DNA of 38,558 bases from an uncultured SAR86 cluster bacterium (GCA_902610905.1 CACLXS010000010.1:1-38558); one strand, 5' to 3'. Positions 17,172 through 23,916 are shown, numbered from the stretch's first letter. Notes: generated from the sequence alone by a model not told the origin. Numbers and translations: made by a program.

Positions 17172-17594
17172 ATGAAATTACTTATAACTACATTATTCAT
17201 TGTTTCATCATGGGCAATGGCCTCAGAGCCACATGATCACGATGGTCATTCAGATATGATGCATCACTCACATGAAGGGCATCTTCACAATGAATTGGTT
17301 GATGGAGAAAAACTTGAGGTAAATCCTGAAAGGTTTGATAAATTTGTCTTCAATCTAACTAATACTCAAGTTGCTGTTATTAGTGTAAAAGGAATGGTGT
17401 GCGACTTTTGCGCGAGAGGCATTGAAAAAACATTCCAAAAAGATAAGTTAGTAAAAAAAATAGATGTAGATTTAGCACAAGGCAAAGTTTTGCTCGCCTA
17501 TGATAAAGGTATTGAAATTGTGTTTGAGGATATACAAAATAAAATACTAGCTAATGGTATAAATGCTATAAAAATGCAAATTTTAGTTATATAA
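17172..17594 (+). CDS. Periplasmic His-rich protein with HMA (MerP/CopZ-like) domain
   Basis: 140 aa. Signal peptide at residues 1-17, then a histidine-rich segment (residues 21-39, eight or more His in HDHDG/HHSHEGHLH runs), then a heavy-metal-associated domain with the complete GMxCxxC loop: GMVCDFC at 74-80 (C77, C80). HMA domains bind Cu(I), Hg(II) or Zn(II) and hand them to a membrane transporter. Export and the following MerT-like gene suggest a MerP-like periplasmic scavenger; the His-rich arm is not found in classical MerP and favours copper, zinc or nickel buffering. AGGAG lies about 8 bases before the ATG. Confidence 0.85.
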   Translation: MKLLITTLFIVSSWAMASEPHDHDGHSDMMHHSHEGHLHNELVDGEKLEVNPERFDKFVFNLTNTQVAVISVKGMVCDFCARGIEKTFQKDKLVKKIDVDLAQGKVLLAYDKGIEIVFEDIQNKILANGINAIKMQILVI

Positions 17595-17604
17595 GTTTAA
17601 GTAA

Positions 17605-17970
17605 ATGGACGATAAAACTACAAATTTCATATCGCTCTTTGCCTCATCATCAACTTTAATATGTTGTGCATTGCCAGCATTATTTGTTGTGTTAGGAGCA
17701 GGAGCATCTTTTGCAAGTTTGATAACTGTATTTCCCTTTTTAATAACCCTATCCCAATATAAGCTATACATAACAGTGTTTGCTTTAATAATGCTAGTGT
17801 TAGCAGGTTATGTAAATTATAAAACCTATTACATGCCTTGCCCCGCTGATCCAGAGCTAGGTAAGCTTTGTATGAAAACAAGGAAAAAATCAAGATACAT
17901 ATATTATTTTTCCTTGTTACTATTCATATTTGCAACAATTTTTACATATATCATTCCGAGATTAATATGA
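17605..17970 (+). CDS. MerT-like metal transporter
   Basis: 121 aa with three hydrophobic helices. The first contains vicinal cysteines C20-C21 in STLICCALPALFVVLGAGAS, the defining feature of MerT/MerC-type mercuric transporters. A second cysteine pair, C79 and C89, lies in the segment after the second helix (PCPADPELGKLC), again as in MerT. Classical MerT receives Hg(II) from MerP and passes it inward to MerA, but no mercuric reductase gene is present here, so the metal and the direction are uncertain. It is 10 bases behind the HMA gene and overlaps the regulator gene as ATGA. Confidence 0.8.
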   Translation: MDDKTTNFISLFASSSTLICCALPALFVVLGAGASFASLITVFPFLITLSQYKLYITVFALIMLVLAGYVNYKTYYMPCPADPELGKLCMKTRKKSRYIYYFSLLLFIFATIFTYIIPRLI

Positions 17971-18227
17971 GTCACGCGTGTCATAAAGAACAAATTCCAA
18001 GCATTAAAAGAGTAGAAGGCCAGATACGAGGTATTTTAAAAATGATTGAAGATGAAAAATACTGTATCGATATACTTAATCAATTAAAAGCTGTAAAAAA
18101 TGCTATTTCAACCGTAGAAGGGAAGATACTTAAAAATCATCTTCAGGCATGTGTAAAGGATGCTCTTACAGACAGTAATAATTTTGATGATAAAGTTGAT
18201 GAACTCTTAAAAACTCTCAAGAGATAA
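17967..18227 (+). CDS. CsoR/RcnR-family metal-sensing repressor (DUF156)
   Basis: 86 aa from the ATG at 17967, which overlaps the transporter stop. All-helical DUF156 fold: SIKRVEGQIRGILKMIEDEK is the family's helix 1 with its DNA-contact arginines. Ligand residues are C33, H58 and C62, with spacings of 25 and 4 that match the Cu(I) triad C36-H61-C65 of CsoR; RcnR and FrmR have His at the last position. H3, C5 and H6 at the N-terminus could add ligands. Copper sensing is therefore the best guess despite the MerT/MerP-like partners. Likely represses its own operon through the site at 16549-16565. Confidence 0.88.
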   Translation: MSHACHKEQIPSIKRVEGQIRGILKMIEDEKYCIDILNQLKAVKNAISTVEGKILKNHLQACVKDALTDSNNFDDKVDELLKTLKR

Positions 18228-18243
18228 AAATTTTTTGAAGTTA

Positions 18244-18302
18244 ATGGTGCCCAGAGGAGGGATCGAACCACCGACACAAGGATTTTCAGTTCTTGGGTCT
18301 AG
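18244..18302 (-). repeat. Degenerate 3' fragment of tRNA-Phe (att-like repeat, left copy)
   Basis: It covers the CCA end, 3' acceptor strand, T arm and anticodon arm of tRNA-Phe. The acceptor 5' half and D arm are absent. Changes relative to the intact copy break one T-stem and one anticodon-stem pair, so it is not a functional tRNA. Beyond TCTA at 18299-18302 the similarity stops. Confidence 0.85.
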
Positions 18303-18336
18303 AATAAAAACCCTGTAAGAATAGATGTTTCAGCGG

Positions 18337-18360
18337 TTACTGTGCATATTACTGTGTATA
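18337..18360 (+). repeat. Tandem 12-bp direct repeat next to the left att-like copy
   Basis: TTACTGTGCATA is followed directly by TTACTGTGTATA (one difference), then by a partly inverted ACAGTGTAA (18364-18372). Short tandem sites close to an att core are often integrase arm or excisionase binding sites; that role is inference. The rest of the gene-free stretch 18303-18518 shows nothing further. Confidence 0.5.
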
Positions 18361-18518
18361 AGACAGTGTAATTTTAACAAAATTTTCACAAAAAATATGT
18401 AAAGTAATTATGAAACTTAGGTACTATTCTTTAAATTTTTACCAAATTACCTTCTCTTGATAACTGGACTAACTAAGTATTTGAGAAAGCAATTTCTAGA
18501 AGAAAAAATTGAAAAGCG

Positions 18519-18905
18519 ATGAAACAATATAAAACTATTTACTTTATTTATGATGCTGACGGCGGATTCTTTAATGAACTCAAATATTGGTACAACAAAC
18601 ATATTAAAAAACAAGGAAGTGAATGTGAGTTGTGCGGTATTTCGCACAGCAAATACTTTGTAAGACTTGAATGGTTAAGTTTTATCAGACGACTAAAAAA
18701 TGATTACAGAGTCAAAGTTCTTCATAGAGATGAGGTGCCACAAAAGATCAAAGATATGAATCGATATTATCCCTCTGTGATTGGTGAGACAACTGAAAAT
18801 GAATTAGTTGAGTTGATGGATAATATATCTTTTGTTGATTTTACAAAACCTTCTAACGTTGAAGAACTTGAACAACAAATCAGAGAATCAATTAAGAGAC
18901 AATAA
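18519..18905 (+). CDS. Uncharacterised CxxC protein in the tRNA-Phe islet
   Basis: 128 aa. It opens with a beta strand and acidic loop (YFIYDADGGFFNELKYWYN) and then has a CELCGISH segment with C36, C39 and H43, a possible metal or redox site. The middle contains FVRLEWLSFIRRL and the conserved-looking LHRDE. The arrangement recalls an unnamed family with an LYNADGG-type start, a CxLC-x3-H site and a later HRDE, loosely similar to thiol-oxidoreductase DUF393 proteins, but I cannot assign a function. The upstream ribosome-binding site is weak. First gene of the islet. Confidence 0.6.
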   Translation: MKQYKTIYFIYDADGGFFNELKYWYNKHIKKQGSECELCGISHSKYFVRLEWLSFIRRLKNDYRVKVLHRDEVPQKIKDMNRYYPSVIGETTENELVELMDNISFVDFTKPSNVEELEQQIRESIKRQ

Positions 18906-19026
18906 AATTAAAAGTAATCTGACAACTCAAAAAAATTTAAACAACTTTCTGTTTATTTGAGATGTATCTAAGTTGTTACATAACTGTTGTTTGACCAAAT
19001 CCTTAAAAATGTGTAGTTTGATATAT

Positions 19027-19437
19027 ATGAATAAACAAAAAATTAAAAAACCAAGTCTATTTAGAAGACTAATAATGAATATTGTTTATGGTTGGAGAAG
19101 GGTCATGGATGTAAGGTATAACCCTTTAAAGTATGTTCCTGACCCAAGTTTACAGACATACTTTATGTTAGTCTTGTTTACTGTATGGAGTATTTTTTTT
19201 GGTTTGGTGGCAGCAAATTATTTAGGGTTTTTTAATTTCAACATAGTGGCGAGTGTCATAATCCATATTGCAATAATATTGCCTTTAGCGTTCACAAATG
19301 CAGTTTTTGTTGATGCTGAAAGAGATGGTGATAAATGGTTGAAAGAGTGGAAGGAAGAGCAATCAAGATATAAGTTAGTTGTAAATAGACTTAAAACTAA
19401 AAACTTGGTTATATGGAATCCAAACAATGAGGCATGA
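19027..19437 (+). CDS. Uncharacterised membrane protein in the tRNA-Phe islet
   Basis: 136 aa from the ATG at 19027; an in-frame start at 18973 would add 18 poorly conserved-looking residues. A basic amphipathic N-terminus (KKPSLFRRLIMNIVYGWRR) is followed by two membrane helices at about residues 48-66 and 72-92. The soluble, charged C-terminus holds DAERDGDKWLKEWKEEQ and ends NLVIWNPNNEA. I recognise no family. It lies between the CxxC protein and the 39-aa Cys-rich protein and could be part of the same cargo unit. Confidence 0.55.
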   Translation: MNKQKIKKPSLFRRLIMNIVYGWRRVMDVRYNPLKYVPDPSLQTYFMLVLFTVWSIFFGLVAANYLGFFNFNIVASVIIHIAIILPLAFTNAVFVDAERDGDKWLKEWKEEQSRYKLVVNRLKTKNLVIWNPNNEA

Positions 19438-19520
19438 TTATTTTTGGTGCTTACGATAATGAAAACGACTATTTTATTTTCACTGCAGGTTGTTTAGGTC
19501 AAACTGAATAGGAGATAACT

Positions 19521-19640
19521 ATGGAATGCGGTTGCGGAAGAAGTCCAACAGGTAAATGTATCGGTTGGCATAAACTATCAGAAGAAGAGTATCAAGAAAA
19601 GTTAAAAGAATATAAAGATAAAGAAAAGGAAAAAGACTAG
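19521..19640 (+). CDS. 39-aa Cys-rich protein with a CDGSH-like motif
   Basis: Short gene with a good ribosome-binding site (GGAG, 19511-19514, 6 bases before the ATG). Residues 2-17, ECGCGRSPTGKCIGWH, show C-x-C-x2-S-x4-C-x-G-x-H. CDGSH iron-sulfur proteins use C-x-C-x2-S-x3-P-x-C-D-G-x-H with three Cys and one His binding a [2Fe-2S] cluster; here the same residues occur with the second half one residue closer and Ile in place of Asp. The rest is a highly charged helix (SEEEYQEKLKEYKDKEKEK). A cluster- or zinc-binding mini-protein is inferred. Located in the alternative-oxidase islet. Confidence 0.6.
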   Translation: MECGCGRSPTGKCIGWHKLSEEEYQEKLKEYKDKEKEKD

Positions 19641-20088
19641 AAGTTCTGGAAACTTCACATTGGGTGTAAAACACTATTCTTAAATAAAATGCGACAGCAG
19701 GTTAAAATCAGGGGGAAATTAAACCTGCTGTCATAGAAAGTTTATTCGGGGATAAAGCAAACTTTCGATTTTAATTAAACATGCATGATGTGATAAGAGA
19801 GTGACATTGATGAAATGCTTTGTTAATTAAGAGCAAATTACACGTCATATTTTAGAAAATAAATTTTAGAGTACTTGGCAACTGTTTTTAAATGTCTTCA
19901 TGATCATATTTTGAGAAATGGAGGGTATGAACCCTCCATGATTTCTACAGAGTCAGCATTACCCAATAGGGAGAGGAGTACTGACTTGTATTATTATATA
20001 TATTTATAATTGATTATCAATATAATTTATAATATAATTGAAACTATTGGTTGTTCTCATCAATTTTAACTCTTTAAAACAAAAACTA
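19641..20088 (+). other. Hairpin-rich non-coding block upstream of the alternative oxidase
   Basis: No convincing gene occurs in these 448 bases. Four inverted repeats are visible: an 11-bp stem GACAGCAGGTT/AACCTGCTGTC (19693-19732, 18-base loop), an 8-bp stem GAAAGTTT/AAACTTTC (19736-19766), a 9-bp stem ATGGAGGGT/ACCCTCCAT with a 4-base loop (19918-19939), and AGTCAG/CTGACT (19951-19986) enclosing CCCAATAGGG. None has a strong T tract. This could be a structured RNA, an att/arm region or a replication or transfer site; I cannot decide. A sigma-70 promoter follows at 20010-20038. Confidence 0.5.
20010..20038 (+). promoter_or_regulatory. Sigma-70 promoter of the alternative oxidase gene
   Basis: TTGATT (20010-20015), a 17-bp spacer and a consensus TATAAT (20033-20038). 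The -35 is part of a perfect palindrome TTGATTATCAA (20010-20020), a possible repressor site. The predicted start at about 20045 leaves a 44-base leader before the ATG at 20089. Confidence 0.7.
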
Positions 20089-20655
20089 ATGTCAAATTTT
20101 TTTGCTTTATCAATGACAAAATTCTTTCGCTTAATAGCAGACACATTTTTTGCAAAACGATATGGTCATAGAGCAATAGTACTAGAGACTATTGCAGGTG
20201 TGCCCGGTATGGTTGCTGGTATGTGGGTTCACTTAAAAAGTCTTCGTAAAATGGAAACAGGATACGGTCCAATGATAAGAGAACTACTTGCAGAGGCAGA
20301 AAATGAAAGAATGCATCTAATGTTCTTCATAGAAATTACAAAACCTAACTTGCTTGAAAGGTGTCTAGTATTATTCTCTCAAGGAGTTTTTTGGATATTT
20401 TATTTTTTACTATATGTGTTTTTTCCTAAAACTGCACATAGAATGATACATCACTTTGAAGAAGAAGCAGTTAAATCATATTCAGAATATCTTGAAATGG
20501 TAGAAAGTGGAGTAGTAGAAAATGTACCTGCACCAAAACTTGCCATTGATTATTATAGAATGTCTAAAGATGCCAGACTCTCTGATTTAATTATAAAAGT
20601 TCGTGAAGATGAACAGCATCATAGTGATATTAATTACAAATACTCAATCAAATAA
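20089..20655 (+). CDS. aox: Alternative oxidase (diiron ubiquinol oxidase)
   Basis: 188 aa from the ATG at 20089; the in-frame TTG at 20038 lies inside the promoter -10 and is rejected. All diiron ligand motifs are present: LETIAGVPGM (E33), NERMHLM (E73, H76), FEEEAVKSY (about E124-E126) and REDEQHH (E175, H178). Alternative oxidases sit on the membrane surface, take electrons from ubiquinol and reduce O2 to water without pumping protons, giving resistance to cyanide, sulfide or NO that block heme oxidases. It has its own promoter and is the best identified cargo of the tRNA-Phe islet, suggesting horizontal gain. Confidence 0.95.
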   Translation: MSNFFALSMTKFFRLIADTFFAKRYGHRAIVLETIAGVPGMVAGMWVHLKSLRKMETGYGPMIRELLAEAENERMHLMFFIEITKPNLLERCLVLFSQGVFWIFYFLLYVFFPKTAHRMIHHFEEEAVKSYSEYLEMVESGVVENVPAPKLAIDYYRMSKDARLSDLIIKVREDEQHHSDINYKYSIK

Positions 20656-20696
20656 CATCACATTTTTTTTTATCAATCGTTATTAAAGTTCTAAAC

Positions 20697-20726
20697 CTAG
20701 AAAATTTTTATATAATTTTTTTCTAG
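20697..20726. terminator. Possible bidirectional AT-rich terminator between aox and tRNA-Phe
   Basis: CTAGAAAA and TTTTCTAG form an 8-bp inverted repeat around an A/T-only loop, 41 bases after the aox stop and also downstream of the minus-strand tRNA. T runs occur on both strands. The stem is weak. Confidence 0.35.
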
Positions 20727-20787
20727 ATTGCTAAAAAGTTTTTTGAGTAAGGTAATGTCTTTCCTGATTTAATTTAGTGGATTTAAA

Positions 20788-20863
20788 TGGTGCCCAGAGG
20801 TGGGATCGAACCACCGACACAAGGATTTTCAGTCCTTTGCTCTACCAACTGAGCTATCTGGGC
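20788..20863 (-). tRNA. tRNA-Phe (GAA)
   Basis: 76 nt including an encoded CCA. The acceptor stem GCCCAGA/TCTGGGC (20857-20863 with 20792-20798) pairs perfectly. The D arm GCTCAGTTGGTAGAGC, the anticodon stem AAGGA/TCCTT with loop CTGAAAA (anticodon GAA at 20828-20830), and the T arm GGTGG-TTCGATC-CCACC are all complete. Its 3' end faces the islet. It lies 65 bases downstream of the dehydrogenase gene but has its own promoter. Confidence 0.98.
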
Positions 20864-20878
20864 AATAAATGAAAGAGG

Positions 20879-20907
20879 ATTATAGAAAAGATTCCATCCA
20901 ATGTCAT
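20879..20907 (-). promoter_or_regulatory. tRNA-Phe promoter
   Basis: On the minus strand ATGACA (20907-20902), a 17-bp spacer and a perfect TATAAT (20884-20879). Initiation about 7 bases later gives a short 5' leader of around 9 nt before the mature tRNA end at 20863. Confidence 0.75.
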
Positions 20908-20928
20908 TAAGATTAAATTTTTAATTAA

Positions 20929-23532
20929 TTAGCTTCGAACCTTTTTATTTTCTGGATCATAAAGCGACCCTTTGCCAACTATTTTAACCGTAATAGGATA
21001 AACACCATCACCATCTTCATTAAAGTATTCTATGGCTAGCTTTTGACCTTCCTTTGCAAGTTCAGCAGGCAAATAACCCATAACAACAAACTCTTTTATA
21101 GAAGGGCAATAAGACATACCGGTGGTATATGATCTCCTTCCTTTACTGTCCACTGGGACTTCTCCAGTACTAGGATTAATGATTGGAGAAATTCCAACAG
21201 GATACCTAGGAACTCCCGATACATTAAGGTCATCGACAGTCATAGTACACAAAATTGCGCATGGGTCTTCTTCTCTATGTTTTAAATGAGCGGCTTTTCC
21301 ATGAAAATCTGCTTCTTTGACAAGAGGTCTTTGAATAGCAGCTTCACATGCATTGTATTCAGTTTCTAAATCTGCACCTTGAAGCCTAAAACTTTTCTCA
21401 AGACGTCTGCTATTAGCATAGGTTTCTATTCCAACAGGAATTACTCCAACTTCAAGTAGTGAATCATATAATGCTAAGCCTTCGTCACTATTATTATTGA
21501 GGTAAATTTCCCAACCACTCTCACCAACATAAGATATTCTTGCAGCCCATACGTCAATAGTTTTTCCGCCTGATAAATTAAGAGTTAAATTTTTTGCTGT
21601 TACAAATGGAAAATTTTCTAAGCTAATTTCATCTGCATCAACAAAATTACTTAATGCCTCTTCAGCTTTTGGACCCCATAAACCAAGAGTAGCTATATCA
21701 TGAGTTCTAATTGTGATTTCAGCGTCAAAATCATTGTCATCTCTATAATTTCGCAATGTAACCCAATCTCTGTTTCCATCAGCACCACCAGTTACAACTC
21801 TATACTTGGTATCACCAAGTCTTGAGATTGTTAGATCAGCATGAACGCCACCATCTTCATCGAGGAAATTGGTGTATAAAACTTTTCCAATAGGAGTATT
21901 CCCACCGACTTTAGCAACTGAAAGATATTCGAGCATTTTCTCTGCATCTGGACCTTCAATATCCATAATTGGGAAATGAGAAAGGTTTATTATTCCTACA
22001 GAATCACTCATCGCAAGATGCTCAGCATTTGCAAGTTCATAGGGAACATGACGACTATCCCATTCATTTTCTCTAACTGGAATTTCTTTTAAATAATCTT
22101 GAAGTTTTTCTCTATTGCTTTCATATGCAAATGCTCGCTCCCAGCGTGCAACTTCATTATCAAAATATCCACCAAGCTCTTTTTCTCTTTTATAAAAAGG
22201 GCTTACAAACTTTTCTCTTTCAGAGATATAAGGTTCTCTAGGATGAACAGCAGGAGTATATATAGTCTGAGAGTTTTCAAAAGCCCTAGATTTAATAAAT
22301 TCTTTTTCTTTTTGCTCTGGATACAGTCGTGCAATATCAAATGAATGCATATCAACTTGCGTTTTGCCATTAACCATAAGTTCAGCACATAGTCTTGCGC
22401 ATCCAGGACCATCTTTGACCCAAACGGCTTCACATAACCAGAACCCTCTAACCTCAGGACTTTCTCCTATAAGAGATCCAGCATCAGTTGTAACAGACAA
22501 TAGACCATTAAATGAGCTTCTTTCATCCCAACCAAGTTCATTTAATATTGGGGTTGTTTCAAAAGCTTTTTCTAGAGGTTCAGCTATTTCTTCTAAATCT
22601 AGATATCGCATTGAATCTGAGCCCATTGTTTTTTCTGGATTGCCTATATCTTCAGGATCAACTAGGCGTGGTTCTTTATCTTCATAGAAACCCCATTCAA
22701 GCATTCCGCCATGAAGTCTCCCAGTATCTCTAACGTAAGCTGAGTTACCTTGATCGCGAAGAAGAGGATAAACAAGAAAATCTTCAGCGCCTTGAGCTTC
22801 TGGAAGTGGTCCAAAAAATAATAAGGGATGCTCTAGCGGCATTAATGGAACAGGAACTCCGGCTTTTTTACCCATTAAAGGTCCCCATATACCTGAACAA
22901 ATTACAACTTTATCTGTTTTTATAAACCCTTTGTCAGTTTTGACTCCAGTAACACGTCCATTCTCAACTTCAAAATCTATAGCTGGTGTGTCTGTAAATG
23001 TTTTCAAGGCACCTTTATCTTTTGCACTCTCAACAGCAAAACTCACAACATCTTGAGATCTAGGAATAACTAACCCTGCATCCGGATCCCACATTGCCCC
23101 CATTAGCGATTCTTCGTCTAAAAGTGGAAATTTTTCTTTAGCTTCAGATGCTGAAATAAGTCGTACGTTGGTTCCAAAGGCTTTTCCAGAGCCCACCTTT
23201 CTTTTTAATTCTTCCCATCTAGCATCGTCACCTTTTCGGCAAATCTCTAAGCCACCTTTCTTTAAGAAAAAGCCATTATCTTCATAAAACTTTCGGCTAT
23301 ATGCTGTTGTCCAACAGCCTAATTTGTCATGAGTAGTGTTATACACGAAATCAGAAGCATGAGCAGTTGAAGCAATATCCGATGGTATTACGCTGGATTT
23401 TTCTAATCCTACTATATTTTTTTGTCCTAATTCAGACAGCCAATAGGCTATCATTGAGCCAACAATGCCGCCAACACCTACGATGACCACATCAGCTTCT
23501 GATGGAAATTTTGAGTTTGTATTTTCTGTCAT
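20929..23532 (-). CDS. FAD-dependent dehydrogenase with GcvT domain (dimethylglycine/sarcosine dehydrogenase-like)
   Basis: 867 aa. An N-terminal DAO-type FAD domain starts at about residue 13 (DVVIVGVGGIVGSMIAYWL); STAHAS (near 56-61) holds the histidine that binds FAD covalently in dimethylglycine and sarcosine dehydrogenases, with Trp of the usual STWHAAG replaced by Ala. A central FAO-type linker precedes a C-terminal aminomethyltransferase (GcvT) fold from about residue 440, which in these enzymes passes the released methyl carbon to tetrahydrofolate. It would demethylate an N-methylated glycine-like compound, a common marine osmolyte product. The exact substrate is uncertain. A single gene, with tRNA-Phe after it. 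Confidence 0.88.
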   Translation of the reverse strand: MTENTNSKFPSEADVVIVGVGGIVGSMIAYWLSELGQKNIVGLEKSSVIPSDIASTAHASDFVYNTTHDKLGCWTTAYSRKFYEDNGFFLKKGGLEICRKGDDARWEELKRKVGSGKAFGTNVRLISASEAKEKFPLLDEESLMGAMWDPDAGLVIPRSQDVVSFAVESAKDKGALKTFTDTPAIDFEVENGRVTGVKTDKGFIKTDKVVICSGIWGPLMGKKAGVPVPLMPLEHPLLFFGPLPEAQGAEDFLVYPLLRDQGNSAYVRDTGRLHGGMLEWGFYEDKEPRLVDPEDIGNPEKTMGSDSMRYLDLEEIAEPLEKAFETTPILNELGWDERSSFNGLLSVTTDAGSLIGESPEVRGFWLCEAVWVKDGPGCARLCAELMVNGKTQVDMHSFDIARLYPEQKEKEFIKSRAFENSQTIYTPAVHPREPYISEREKFVSPFYKREKELGGYFDNEVARWERAFAYESNREKLQDYLKEIPVRENEWDSRHVPYELANAEHLAMSDSVGIINLSHFPIMDIEGPDAEKMLEYLSVAKVGGNTPIGKVLYTNFLDEDGGVHADLTISRLGDTKYRVVTGGADGNRDWVTLRNYRDDNDFDAEITIRTHDIATLGLWGPKAEEALSNFVDADEISLENFPFVTAKNLTLNLSGGKTIDVWAARISYVGESGWEIYLNNNSDEGLALYDSLLEVGVIPVGIETYANSRRLEKSFRLQGADLETEYNACEAAIQRPLVKEADFHGKAAHLKHREEDPCAILCTMTVDDLNVSGVPRYPVGISPIINPSTGEVPVDSKGRRSYTTGMSYCPSIKEFVVMGYLPAELAKEGQKLAIEYFNEDGDGVYPITVKIVGKGSLYDPENKKVRS

Positions 23533-23583
23533 ACTTAAATTTAACTCTAATTTTTTATTTTGTAAATTAGAATTTTTGTTACG

Positions 23584-23602
23584 AAAAAATCAAGATTTTG
23601 AT
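23584..23602 (-). terminator. Weak terminator after yggX
   Basis: On the minus strand ATCAA-AATC-TTGAT is followed at once by TTTTTT, 45 bases downstream of the yggX stop. The stem has only 5 bp. It would separate the gpmA-mutY-yggX unit from the dehydrogenase gene. Confidence 0.35.
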
Positions 23603-23646
23603 GCGTTTTTAGAGTCGTGTGAGGTGTATGTATAGATGCTTATATT

Positions 23647-23916
23647 CTAATCTAGTGCTTTAAAACCCGATGCTTTTTCATAATCTTCATTGTTAAAAAA
23701 TTTATCCATTTGTTCAATTAACCACTTTCTATTTTCAGGATCAGACATATCTAAGTGTTTTTCATTTATCAAAGTTGTTTGGTGAGACTTCCATTTATCC
23801 CAAGCTTCTTGAGAAACGTTATTTTGTATCTCTAGCCCCTTTGGTCCAGGCATAGGAGGTACAGACAAGGCAATCATTTCTTTTTGATATTTTTTACAAA
23901 AAACTTTCTTAATCAT
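23647..23916 (-). CDS. yggX: Oxidative damage protection protein YggX
   Basis: 89 aa, the usual size. The YggX pattern is clear: VFCKKYQKEM with its single conserved Cys, PPMPGPKGLEIQNNVSQEAW, DKWKSHQTTLINEKHLDMSD and RKWLIEQMDKFF. YggX takes part in protecting or repairing Fe-S clusters under oxidative stress and in iron trafficking in the cytoplasm. It overlaps the mutY stop as ATGA, the same mutY-yggX order as in E. coli, which fits because MutY carries a [4Fe-4S] cluster. Confidence 0.97.
   Translation of the reverse strand: MIKKVFCKKYQKEMIALSVPPMPGPKGLEIQNNVSQEAWDKWKSHQTTLINEKHLDMSDPENRKWLIEQMDKFFNNEDYEKASGFKALD

Larger units (their letters stand above)
18244..20845. mobile_element. Small tRNA-Phe-targeted genomic islet (no integrase)
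   Basis: Two direct repeats of 59 bp, 18244-18302 and 20787-20845, differ at 4 positions (18258, 18291, 18295, 18297). The right copy is the 3' part of an intact tRNA-Phe gene and the left copy is a degenerate duplicate. Integrative elements that recombine into the 3' end of a tRNA gene leave this arrangement. The enclosed ~2.5 kb carries an alternative oxidase, a 39-aa Cys-rich protein, two unknown proteins and a hairpin-rich non-coding block. No integrase or other mobility gene is present, so it is either a remnant or was mobilised in trans. Confidence 0.7.

Noticed and set aside
18244-18302. Second tRNA-Phe gene
   Set aside because: Only the 3' two thirds are present and the changes break T-stem and anticodon-stem pairs; the D arm and 5' acceptor strand are absent.
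20010-20023. FNR box in the aox promoter
   Set aside because: The half-sites TTGAT and ATCAA are present but separated by 1 base instead of 4.
20038-20088. TTG start giving a longer alternative oxidase
   Set aside because: The TTG overlaps the last base of the TATAAT -10 box, and the added residues do not match the family; the ATG at 20089 is preferred.
22099-22733. Plus-strand reading frames inside the dehydrogenase gene
   Set aside because: They are antisense to a well-conserved flavoprotein and have no recognisable domains or ribosome-binding sites.
23533-23646. Glycine riboswitch upstream of the dimethylglycine-type dehydrogenase
   Set aside because: Considered because of the substrate class, but the 113-base region is AT-rich and shows none of the paired GGA-rich stems of a glycine aptamer.
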